Shown: positions 26,213-34,044 of the stretch, in pieces
How the letters are laid out: each line of letters begins with the position of its first letter
Position numbering within the stretch: the first letter of the stretch is position 1
DNA from: Niabella insulamsoli
GTDB taxonomy: Bacteria > Bacteroidota > Bacteroidia > Chitinophagales > Chitinophagaceae
Length of the DNA: 64,000 nucleotides
Direction of reading: 5' to 3'
NCBI RefSeq assembly: GCF_039652435.2
Contig: NZ_CP190246.1
Coordinates: forward strand, 3,782,001 to 3,846,000
Program-made: the position numbers and the translations under genes
Notes under the pieces: model-generated
What the model saw: only the letters and a program-made list of their open reading frames with translations
Databases searched by the model: none
Told to the model about the DNA's origin: nothing

Positions 26213-29200
26213 ATGCAACCGCTTTTGAAAAAACTGATTATGATCTTTTCCTGGCCAACGCTGTTTGCTGTTGGCATGCTTTACAGCGCTTTAGGGTTGG
26301 GTCAAACGCAGGACATTTTCAGAAGGCTGGGCGTCAACGATGGGCTAAGCCAGAATTCGGTTAGGGAAATTTTCCAGGACCGGCAGGGTTTTATATGGAT
26401 CGGCACCGGAGACGGCTTGAACAGGTATGACGGCAGGCGGATTAAAAAGTATCGCGAGAGTTTCCGCAGCAAAAGCCCGAAGGATTTTCCCGGCAAAATC
26501 ATCAGCGGCCAAATGGTGGAAGACGATCAACAAAACCTTTGGATGCTGGTGGATGGCCAGGTGGTGCGCATGCATATGCCCACCGAAACATTTACCATTA
26601 TAAAAAAAGTCGGCAGGGATCTTGAATGCCGCATCCTGCGCCTTTGTGGCCCACAGCTATTTGTTTCCATACCAGACGCAGTGACCATCATCAACATCCA
26701 TAACTTATCGTCAAAAACAATATTGTTAAAAAACACTTTCGGCATTTATCAATCGGGGGCAGAGCCGGCTCTTTTGTTTATAAAAGACTACAGCGTTTAC
26801 AGTTATCATATCAACAGCAGGCATTTCACAAAACTGGTTCAATCGCGGAGCGCAATCAGCAATGCCGCCATGGGCCACCCCTCCTCTTTTTTGTTTTTAT
26901 CTGCCAACCAAATACATGAGTATCATTTAACAGAAAGAAAAATAACCGCGTCCTATCCGTTACCCTTCGATGAAGCAACCAATAAATACGTGGTGCCGCT
27001 GCGTGCTGCCAAAACGCCGCAAGGCAATATCATTGCCGCGGCGATTAGCCAAGGCCTTATCATCCTTGACAGCGCCAGGAAAACGGCGCGAGTTTTTCAA
27101 AACACGGCGCATGATCCGTTAAGCCTTTCTTCCAATTTAATATATACTTCGCTTATCGATCAGTCGGGCAACCTTTGGCTGGGCACTGAAGGCGGTGGCG
27201 TTAGCATACTCGACCTCAAGCCAAAACTCTTCAATGGCTTTCCGCAAGCGGCTATTGCCAATAAGGAAAGTTCGCTTTTGATGGTAAAAAGCATCTTTTT
27301 TCAGGAGCCTCATATTTATGTCGGCACCTATGATAAAGGGCTGTATGAAGTAAACCGGTTTACCGGAGGACACCGAAAAATATTTGAAGCGGAAAGCCAG
27401 GATGCATCTCAGTTTCATGGCGTATTTTTTATAAAGAAAGATTCGAAAGGGCAGGTTTGGATGAATATTGGGCCAAAGGTTGGTTTTGTTGATTTTAAAA
27501 AGCAGCAGTTCATCAAATCTGTTTATGTGGAATACACGCGAAAAGGGCGCAGCCATAACATTGTTCAATGCTTTGAACAAATAGGTGATCATAAATACAT
27601 AGTCGGCACTTTCTACAGCACCTATCTTTTGGAATATGACGGCGATGAAATGAAACTTACTGATCTGGGCCTTTTGGATCATCGCTTTGAAGATGACATA
27701 CAAACCATTCACCTTAAAGAAAACGGAGACATTATGATCGGAAAGGGAAGCGGCAAAGGATATATTGTCGCACGAATATCTGATCATCATCAATGCCGTG
27801 TTATAGAAAGCCGCTTCAATAATCTTACCGTTAAGCATATCTATCGGGATACGCTGCGAAAGGCGTTTTGGATGGCTACGAACGTAGGGCTTGTCATACA
27901 GAAAGACTCAGGAGAACCGCTGGACATCATCGACGAAAAAAACGGTTTGAGCAACGATTTTATTTACGGAATCTTACCGCAGGATGATTACATTTTTTGG
28001 GTAAGCACGAACAAAGGCCTCAACAGGATACAGCTTGATAAGAGCCGGGGCATTGTGGTTAAAAGTGTAGAAAAATACGACATTCAACATGGCTTACAAT
28101 CAAACGAATTCAATACCGGCGCCTTTTTTAAATGGAAGCATTTGCATTTCTTTGGCGGCGTCACGGGTATTAACTGGTTTGACGAAAGACAATTTTTCTA
28201 TCGCAGCTTTAAAAGCCGCTCTTATATCACCGAGGCTTTAATCAACGAAAAAAACCTGCTGTCGGATACGGCCATCAACTTTTTAAAAACACTTAGATTA
28301 CACTATGATGAAAACAATATTGCTATCCGCTTCGCAGCGCTGGATTATACTAACCCTCAGGTTATTCAATACCAATACAGGCTGAAAAATTATGATAAGC
28401 AATGGATTGATGCGGGCCATACCGGCGAAGCACGATACAGTAAACTTCCGCATGGCAATTATACATTTGAACTAAAAACGGGAAATCACGAGGGTGTTTG
28501 GTCGCAGCCCGCGTCTTTACTCAACATCAGCATTGCGCCGCCTTTCTGGCTTACATGGTGGTTCAAAATCGGCACACTGTTATTTCTATCGGCCGCCGTC
28601 TATTTTGCCATCAGGTTTTACCTGAAGCGCCGCATCGAAAAACAATTGCGCCCAATCGAAAAAAAACTGGCCGTTAACAACGAACGGTTGCGTATTTCAA
28701 GGGATATGCATGATGAACTGGGAACCGGCCTCAGCAAAATTGCCTTGCTTTCGGAAGTAGGCAAAAAAAGCGGTACCGGCGATGCGCGCATTATCAATGA
28801 GATCAACGCCACTTCGAGGACGCTTGCAGATAAAATGGGGGAAATTATCTGGACGCTCGATCCTCAAAACGATACGCTCGGCAACCTGGCTGCTTATCTC
28901 AAAGAATATATTTACGAAACCACCGAGGCCCTGCCCGTCAGTGTTTCAATTAATTTCCCCGAGACAATTCCTGAGGCGACGATAGGTAATTTTCAACGGC
29001 AGCAGCTGATGCTGGTTACCAAAGAAGCGCTGAATAACGCCCTGAAATACGCCCGTGCCAGCGAGATTAGTTTTACATTTTTGATGGATGGCAATAAGCT
29101 GATCTTTTATTTGCGCGACAATGGGGTCGGCTTTAACTGCAACACTCCACTAATGCCAAAAGGCGGTAAGCATAACGGACTGGCCAACATGAAAAACAGG

Positions 29201-29275
29201 ATGGAATCGATTGGCGGGCAATTGGCTATACAATCAGACAACGGGACAGAAATCTGCTATAGCATGGAAATATAA
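26213..29275 (+). CDS. Two-component sensor kinase with beta-propeller periplasmic sensor
   Basis: Membrane sensor of 1020 residues. A signal anchor (about 5-28) is followed by a large periplasmic region of two-component propeller repeats, for example LGVNDGLSQNSVREIFQDRQGFIWIGTGDGLNRYDG and GNLWLGTEGGGVSILD, then a Y_Y_Y domain (YQYRLKNYDKQWIDAG), one membrane helix (about 780-800), a HisKA_3 segment with the phospho-acceptor in DMHDELGTGLSKIALLSE, and an HATPase domain (KEALNNALKYA, DNGVGF). It is followed after 64 bases by a LuxR-type regulator gene on the same strand, its likely partner. The sensed signal is unknown; in Bacteroidota such sensors often respond to polysaccharide fragments, but no sus locus is next to it. 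Confidence 0.95.
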   Translation: MQPLLKKLIMIFSWPTLFAVGMLYSALGLGQTQDIFRRLGVNDGLSQNSVREIFQDRQGFIWIGTGDGLNRYDGRRIKKYRESFRSKSPKDFPGKIISGQMVEDDQQNLWMLVDGQVVRMHMPTETFTIIKKVGRDLECRILRLCGPQLFVSIPDAVTIINIHNLSSKTILLKNTFGIYQSGAEPALLFIKDYSVYSYHINSRHFTKLVQSRSAISNAAMGHPSSFLFLSANQIHEYHLTERKITASYPLPFDEATNKYVVPLRAAKTPQGNIIAAAISQGLIILDSARKTARVFQNTAHDPLSLSSNLIYTSLIDQSGNLWLGTEGGGVSILDLKPKLFNGFPQAAIANKESSLLMVKSIFFQEPHIYVGTYDKGLYEVNRFTGGHRKIFEAESQDASQFHGVFFIKKDSKGQVWMNIGPKVGFVDFKKQQFIKSVYVEYTRKGRSHNIVQCFEQIGDHKYIVGTFYSTYLLEYDGDEMKLTDLGLLDHRFEDDIQTIHLKENGDIMIGKGSGKGYIVARISDHHQCRVIESRFNNLTVKHIYRDTLRKAFWMATNVGLVIQKDSGEPLDIIDEKNGLSNDFIYGILPQDDYIFWVSTNKGLNRIQLDKSRGIVVKSVEKYDIQHGLQSNEFNTGAFFKWKHLHFFGGVTGINWFDERQFFYRSFKSRSYITEALINEKNLLSDTAINFLKTLRLHYDENNIAIRFAALDYTNPQVIQYQYRLKNYDKQWIDAGHTGEARYSKLPHGNYTFELKTGNHEGVWSQPASLLNISIAPPFWLTWWFKIGTLLFLSAAVYFAIRFYLKRRIEKQLRPIEKKLAVNNERLRISRDMHDELGTGLSKIALLSEVGKKSGTGDARIINEINATSRTLADKMGEIIWTLDPQNDTLGNLAAYLKEYIYETTEALPVSVSINFPETIPEATIGNFQRQQLMLVTKEALNNALKYARASEISFTFLMDGNKLIFYLRDNGVGFNCNTPLMPKGGKHNGLANMKNRMESIGGQLAIQSDNGTEICYSMEI

Positions 29276-29339
29276 ATACTACTTTTTTACCGCTGCCGCG
29301 CATGTAAGTGTCGATTAACTTTAACTAAGTTCATCAATC

Positions 29340-29972
29340 ATGGAAACCCCAAAAATCAAAATTGCGCTTATAGAAGACGAGGAAACGATTCGCGATGCGT
29401 TGCTTACTTTACTTTACCTACAGGAAGAATTGGAAGTAGTGGCGGCTTTTTCGGATGGCGAATCGGCTTTATCATATCTGGAGAAAAAACCGGTTGACGT
29501 GTTGCTTTTCGATATTCAATTGCCAGGCATTTCCGGAATTGAAGTGGTAGCCAAATTGAAAGTACTTCATGAGGCGATGCAATGTATGGCGCTTACGAGT
29601 TATGACGATGCCACAAATGCTTTCAATGCGCTAAAGGCCGGCGCTACAGGCTATATCCTAAAAAACACGGGGCCAGACAAACTGGTCGAAGCCATTAAAG
29701 ACATCCACATGGGCGGATCGCCGATGAGCAGCCAGGTAGCAAGATTGGTCGTGCTGGATTTTGCAGCCACACGGTCACAGCAAACTTATTCCGAGCACTT
29801 GTCGCGGCGCGAAAATGAAATATTACAATTGCTTTCAAAAGGATTTCGCTATAAAGAAATTGCAGCACAGCTTTATATCAGTATTGAAACCGTGCGAACG
29901 CATATCCGCAATATTTATGAAAAATTACAGGTGAAAACCAGGGCCGAAGCGCTTTCGAAGATAAATAGCTAA
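29340..29972 (+). CDS. NarL/LuxR-family response regulator
   Basis: Cytoplasmic regulator of 210 residues. The receiver domain (about 6-122) has ALIEDEE, the phospho-acceptor Asp in VLLFDIQLPGISG, and Lys in GYILKNTGPDKL. The C-terminal LuxR-type helix-turn-helix (about 148-208) reads LSRRENEILQLLSKG and IAAQLYISIETVRTHIRNIYEKL. It follows the propeller-type HisKA_3 kinase in the same direction, and that class of kinase usually partners NarL-type regulators. Start ATG 29340. Target promoters are not identifiable from this window. Confidence 0.95.
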   Translation: METPKIKIALIEDEETIRDALLTLLYLQEELEVVAAFSDGESALSYLEKKPVDVLLFDIQLPGISGIEVVAKLKVLHEAMQCMALTSYDDATNAFNALKAGATGYILKNTGPDKLVEAIKDIHMGGSPMSSQVARLVVLDFAATRSQQTYSEHLSRRENEILQLLSKGFRYKEIAAQLYISIETVRTHIRNIYEKLQVKTRAEALSKINS

Positions 29973-30047
29973 GCGAATACGCGACTTCATTTTACATCAA
30001 AAGCCAAAACTGGTTAGAACTTTTTCATCATATCTAAATCAACCTTT

Positions 30048-31718
30048 ATGAAAATCATATATGTTTTTATAGCCAGCGTTTTGCTTCAAACGGCATCGGC
30101 ACAACAAAGCCTCACTTTTTCTTTGCCATCGCATCCTGGCGTAACCGCAGTGTATTCCGGCGCCATAAAAAATGGCAAGGCGAATGGCTACGGCGAAGCC
30201 GATACCTACGTCAACGGCAATGCAGACGGCCACTACAAAGGTTATTGGAAGGACAACAACTTTCATGGACAGGGTACGCTTTCCTGGCCAGACGGTGGTT
30301 TTTATAATGGTGATTTTGTAAATGGGTTGAAACACGGCAAAGGCACGCTTTCCTGGGGCGCCAATAACCAATGGAAAGGCGATAAATATGTGGGCGATTT
30401 TGTAAATGATCAACGTACCGGAACTGGTACTTACACCTGGGGAAATGGCGACACCTATGCCGGCGGCTGGCTGAACAATCTGCGCCACGGCTACGGTAAA
30501 AACACTTACGCTAATGGAAAAGTTGATGAAGGACAATGGCAACAAAACATCTTTCAGGGCAATCAAAAAAATCTGACTGTTAGCAATAATGGCGTCACGC
30601 CTCAGCCCGTTTCCGAAAATGCCACGGAGCTTTTTAAGCGCGGTGTGGACAATCTTAACGCAAAAAAATTCCAGGAAGCCATTCTTAATTTTACCGAATA
30701 CCTACGCGCAAAACCTAATGACGGAGCCGCGTATCTTAATCGTGGCCTGTGTTATCTTGAACAGAGAAAAAATGAGGCCGCCAAAACCATGCTGGAAGAA
30801 GCCAAAATTTATATTGAACTGAAACCCGGCGAAGCGCCGCCGAAAAGTGAAAACAGCGTTTTGGCTATTGCAGATTTCACAAAGGCATTGCAGTTAGACC
30901 CCCAACGGTATATGGCTTACTATTTGCGTTCTGAAATCTACCGGAAAGAAAATGATTGGGCAGCCGCAACGAAAGACTACGAGATGATCGCCACATTAAA
31001 CCCCGACTATGAGCGCTATCCGTTTCTCAAAAATATAAGCGTTACGATGGTTAAAAACAGAAACACGTTTGCAGAAAATCTATGGATTCGCACATTGGAT
31101 TTGGGCATTACCATCGGCCGATCAAAAGAGTATCAACATACTTTAGAGGGCGACAATTTAGCCCAATCCATAAAGAAAACAGAGGAGAACGAAATTATTT
31201 ACAAAGGCAACATCTTAAAGCTTGTCCGCATTATTGCTCCTGTAAATTACTATTCTTATGATATGCGGGGTGATTGCTATAAAGCCCTCGAAAACTGGGC
31301 ATCCGCCATTGCCGATTACAATGACGCGCTGAAATTAAAACCCGATGAAATCTATACCATAGAAGGCCTTGCAGATTGTTATGCACAACTGGGACAGTAC
31401 GAGCATGCGCTGGCCGCCTATGGCCGCATCATAGCGATGCCTTTTTCTGAAAAAGAATCCTACAAAAAAAACCAGGCCTATTATCAGCGAGCAGCCATAT
31501 TTGAAAAGCAAAGCAAGCTCGACGCAGCGATTGCTGAATTGGATGAGGTGATTGCCAACAACCCTAAACATTATGCTGCGTTTTTTAACCGCGGCAGGGT
31601 TTATCTTAAAAAAGGAAACAAGCAAATGGCAAGGGCTGATTTTGTAAAAGCCTCCCAATCGCCGGGCATGCTGCGTCTTGCGCAGGAACAGATAGACAAA
31701 CTGGATGGAAAAAAATAA
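30048..31718 (+). CDS. Secreted protein with MORN repeats followed by TPR repeats
   Basis: Exported protein of 556 residues. A signal peptide (MKIIYVFIASVLLQTASA) is followed by about six MORN repeats (about 40-175), each with a YxGxxxxGxxHGxG pattern, for example GDFVNGLKHGKGTLSW, then by about seven TPR-type helices (about 195-550), such as AILNFTEYLRAKPNDGAAYLNRGLCYLEQRKN and AIADYNDALKLKPDEIYTIEGLADCYAQLGQYEHALAAY. MORN and TPR repeats both mediate binding, so a scaffold role in the periplasm or at the cell surface is plausible. It lies between a two-component system and another secreted protein, all on the plus strand. No enzymatic motif is seen. Confidence 0.9.
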   Translation: MKIIYVFIASVLLQTASAQQSLTFSLPSHPGVTAVYSGAIKNGKANGYGEADTYVNGNADGHYKGYWKDNNFHGQGTLSWPDGGFYNGDFVNGLKHGKGTLSWGANNQWKGDKYVGDFVNDQRTGTGTYTWGNGDTYAGGWLNNLRHGYGKNTYANGKVDEGQWQQNIFQGNQKNLTVSNNGVTPQPVSENATELFKRGVDNLNAKKFQEAILNFTEYLRAKPNDGAAYLNRGLCYLEQRKNEAAKTMLEEAKIYIELKPGEAPPKSENSVLAIADFTKALQLDPQRYMAYYLRSEIYRKENDWAAATKDYEMIATLNPDYERYPFLKNISVTMVKNRNTFAENLWIRTLDLGITIGRSKEYQHTLEGDNLAQSIKKTEENEIIYKGNILKLVRIIAPVNYYSYDMRGDCYKALENWASAIADYNDALKLKPDEIYTIEGLADCYAQLGQYEHALAAYGRIIAMPFSEKESYKKNQAYYQRAAIFEKQSKLDAAIAELDEVIANNPKHYAAFFNRGRVYLKKGNKQMARADFVKASQSPGMLRLAQEQIDKLDGKK

Positions 31719-31841
31719 TACATCCAGGCCAACAGTGGCTCGGCGCGGGATGCAAACCCATTAGCACAATTACTACTTTTTTCACATCCTGCTGCAGCTA
31801 TCGTCATTTTATCTTTATGGCTCATTATTAAACATGCATTT

Positions 31842-32894
31842 ATGAGAAAATTGTTTGCCCTGCTTTTCGCCGCAGTTCTGAGCGAAGCCGTCATGGCTCA
31901 AAGCCTTGGAGATTTTAAGCCGAAAGACCAGGCTTACGGCCTCAATAAAATCAAAAACAAAAAGCTGTACATCGCGGCCTTTTCGGTGAATTACCAGGTG
32001 TACAATGAAAAGGAAGATTTTAAGCAGGGCGGGCGGATGATTGGAGGCGGCGCTTATAAAGGTGACGCCAAAGCATCTTTATCCGTAGGGCTTGAAGGCT
32101 TGTCGGAAGCAAGTTTGCAAAAGACGACTGATATGCTTTACAATGATTTTATAACTATGCTAAAAAATGGAGGCATTGAAATAATAACGGCGGATGAAGC
32201 CGGAAAAACCGCTACCTATGCAGACTTTACCCAACTGAACGGCGGCAAAATCAACCTCGCGCAAATTCCGGGCACTTTATCTACAACCCCCACCGGATAT
32301 GACTTTTATGTAAAGCAGGTGCTTGAATCTGGAAAAACAAAATCAGGCGGTTTTATGGGCAATGCCTCGTTTGTGCATCCCAAACTTTCAAAAGATTTGA
32401 ACGATGCAATTATTGCCGATGTAGGCTTAACGATACTTTTCATCGAAGACAAAAATGCGTTTGATCTCGCTGGTGCAAACATTAAAGTCAAAACCAATCT
32501 GCGGCTCGCTGCTAATGAATCCATCATCATGACAAAAGATGCGAAGTTCAAACTAAAAGGTCAAAACGATGTCATCGGCGTTAATAGTTCCGTCGCGTTT
32601 TACTCGGGAAAAATGGGCGCAGGATCTCCCAGCACTTATATTGGAACCATGGGCAAATCATTATCAATAGAAGGTGTTATTGAAGATAAAAAACTTCAAA
32701 GTTTTGCTAAAAACCAGGCAGACTATATAGGCGTTGAAACTGCTTACGGAAGGTATTTTAACCCGGATAATATTTCCTCCAAATCTACCACCGTTATTCC
32801 CGTTGACAACGAAAAATATGTTGCAGGGGCGTACGCGGCCGGAAAAAAATTCCTTGATTTTCACACCGCCGAATTTTTGAAGAAAATTAAATAA
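31842..32894 (+). CDS. Secreted protein of unknown function
   Basis: Exported protein of 350 residues with signal peptide MRKLFALLFAAVLSEAVMA. I do not recognise the family. The mature part begins QSLGDFKPKDQAYGLNKIKNKKLYIAAFSVNYQVY and alternates short strands and helices. It has no membrane segments after the signal and no Cys in the mature chain. A TATCTTTA element precedes the gene at about 31810. It follows the MORN/TPR gene by 123 bases in the same direction and ends 199 bases before a strong hairpin terminator. A periplasmic or surface-attached protein is likely. Confidence 0.85.
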   Translation: MRKLFALLFAAVLSEAVMAQSLGDFKPKDQAYGLNKIKNKKLYIAAFSVNYQVYNEKEDFKQGGRMIGGGAYKGDAKASLSVGLEGLSEASLQKTTDMLYNDFITMLKNGGIEIITADEAGKTATYADFTQLNGGKINLAQIPGTLSTTPTGYDFYVKQVLESGKTKSGGFMGNASFVHPKLSKDLNDAIIADVGLTILFIEDKNAFDLAGANIKVKTNLRLAANESIIMTKDAKFKLKGQNDVIGVNSSVAFYSGKMGAGSPSTYIGTMGKSLSIEGVIEDKKLQSFAKNQADYIGVETAYGRYFNPDNISSKSTTVIPVDNEKYVAGAYAAGKKFLDFHTAEFLKKIK

Positions 32895-33093
32895 AGTCCA
32901 TCCACCCATCGCCAAAACTAACGGCTTATCATTTTGCTTAACGCCATCGGCCTGCTAACTGCTTTTGTTTTTTTGCTTGTTTGAAAAAGAGCGAAATTAA
33001 ATCTGCAATTAGCGGTGCGACAACCGACGTTAAAACCAATATTGTTTTTTATCAAAAATATTTGCTCCTCTATATCTATCACAAACACTGTTT

Positions 33094-33123
33094 AAGCCCC
33101 CATATTGGGGGGCTTAATTTTTT
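33094..33123 (+). terminator. Rho-independent terminator after the 31842 gene
   Basis: An 8-bp stem AAGCCCCC (33094-33101) / GGGGGCTT (33108-33115) with a 6-base loop is followed by six T (33118-33123). It ends the transcript of the upstream plus-strand genes and separates them from rlpA. Confidence 0.85.
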
Positions 33124-33185
33124 CATTCTTGTCAACCTCCTCTCATAACTATCCGTTATTTTTGATCTTTCAGGCAGATCAAAAA

Positions 33186-33554
33186 ATGAAAATGAAAAAA
33201 ACACGCCTTTTAATCCTTACCCTCTTTGTTCTCACGGCGCTGAGTTGTAGCAGAAAGATAACAGAGATGGGGAAAGCCTCCTTTTATGCCGATAAGTTTG
33301 CTGGGCGAAAAACAGCCAGTGGCGCGGTTTTCAAACAAAACAAAATGACAGCGGCGCACAAAACGCTGCCGTTCGGAACGAAGGTAAAAGTGTATAACCT
33401 TCAAAACGGGAAGAAGACAAAAGTGACCATCAACGACCGCGGGCCTTTTGTGGCAGGCAGGATTATTGACCTCAGTAAAAAAGCAGCAAAACGCCTGAAC
33501 ATGGTAAATGCCGGCGTGGTTGATGTAAAGCTCAAATATAAAAAAGCAAAATAG
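33186..33554 (+). CDS. RlpA-family lipoprotein (double-psi beta-barrel)
   Basis: Lipoprotein of 122 residues. The ATG at 33186 starts a lipoprotein signal with the lipobox ALSC near residue 20; the upstream in-frame start at 33105 lies inside the preceding terminator and is rejected. The mature part is a double-psi beta-barrel: GKASFYADKFAGRKTASG, FGTKVKVYNLQNGK and VTINDRGPFVAGRIIDLSKKAAKRLN. RlpA proteins are septal-ring lytic transglycosylases acting on peptidoglycan without stem peptides. This is a minimal form without a SPOR domain. A TATTTTTG element lies 22 bases upstream (33157-33164). It is probably cotranscribed with yqgE, which starts 2 bases after its stop. Confidence 0.93.
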   Translation: MKMKKTRLLILTLFVLTALSCSRKITEMGKASFYADKFAGRKTASGAVFKQNKMTAAHKTLPFGTKVKVYNLQNGKKTKVTINDRGPFVAGRIIDLSKKAAKRLNMVNAGVVDVKLKYKKAK

Positions 33555-33556
33555 AG

Positions 33557-34012
33557 ATGTATGATCTGGCAGGAAAAATATTAACCGGCACCGGCAAAAT
33601 GGACGATCCAAACTTCGCCGGCTGCACAGTTTTGGTCGCCGAGCATAACGAAAAAGGCGCCTTGGGATTTATCATTAATCAGCCGTTTCCACGCGCATTA
33701 AACGAATTAGTTGAATTCAGTTCCAGCCCGGCTTTTCCGCTTTATAAAGGGGGGCCGGTAGACGAGGAACATTTGTATTTCGTGCATCAATGTGCTGATC
33801 AAATTCCCGGGAGCGAACACATTACTAAAAATTTGTTTCTCGGCGGCGACTTTGCAACGGTTATTCAATTGCTTCCCACCGGCCAACTTGCTACCGGCGA
33901 TATTAAGATTTTTGTAGGTTATTGCGGATGGAACGAAAATGATTTAGAAACCGAAATCGCAGATGGTTACTGGGAAGTGGAAACTTTTAAACCCGATCTT
34001 GTTTTTTCATGA
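33557..34012 (+). CDS. YqgE/AlgH family protein
   Basis: Cytoplasmic protein of 151 residues of the UPF0301 (YqgE/AlgH) family. Typical segments are GKILTGTGKMDDPNFAGCTVLVAEHNEKGALGFIINQP, LYKGGPVDEEHLYFVH and KIFVGYCGWNENDLETEI. The biochemical function of the family is not established; AlgH was linked to alginate gene expression in Pseudomonas. The ATG at 33557 lies 2 bases after the rlpA stop, so the two form an operon. Its stop faces that of metH, 32 bases away. Confidence 0.95.
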   Translation: MYDLAGKILTGTGKMDDPNFAGCTVLVAEHNEKGALGFIINQPFPRALNELVEFSSSPAFPLYKGGPVDEEHLYFVHQCADQIPGSEHITKNLFLGGDFATVIQLLPTGQLATGDIKIFVGYCGWNENDLETEIADGYWEVETFKPDLVFS

Positions 34013-34044
34013 CTGTTGCTGTCACAAGTTATCCCGATTAATTT

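Noticed and set aside
27137..27838. 233-residue open frame antisense to the propeller-type kinase
   Set aside because: No domain similarity and fully inside a well-supported gene.
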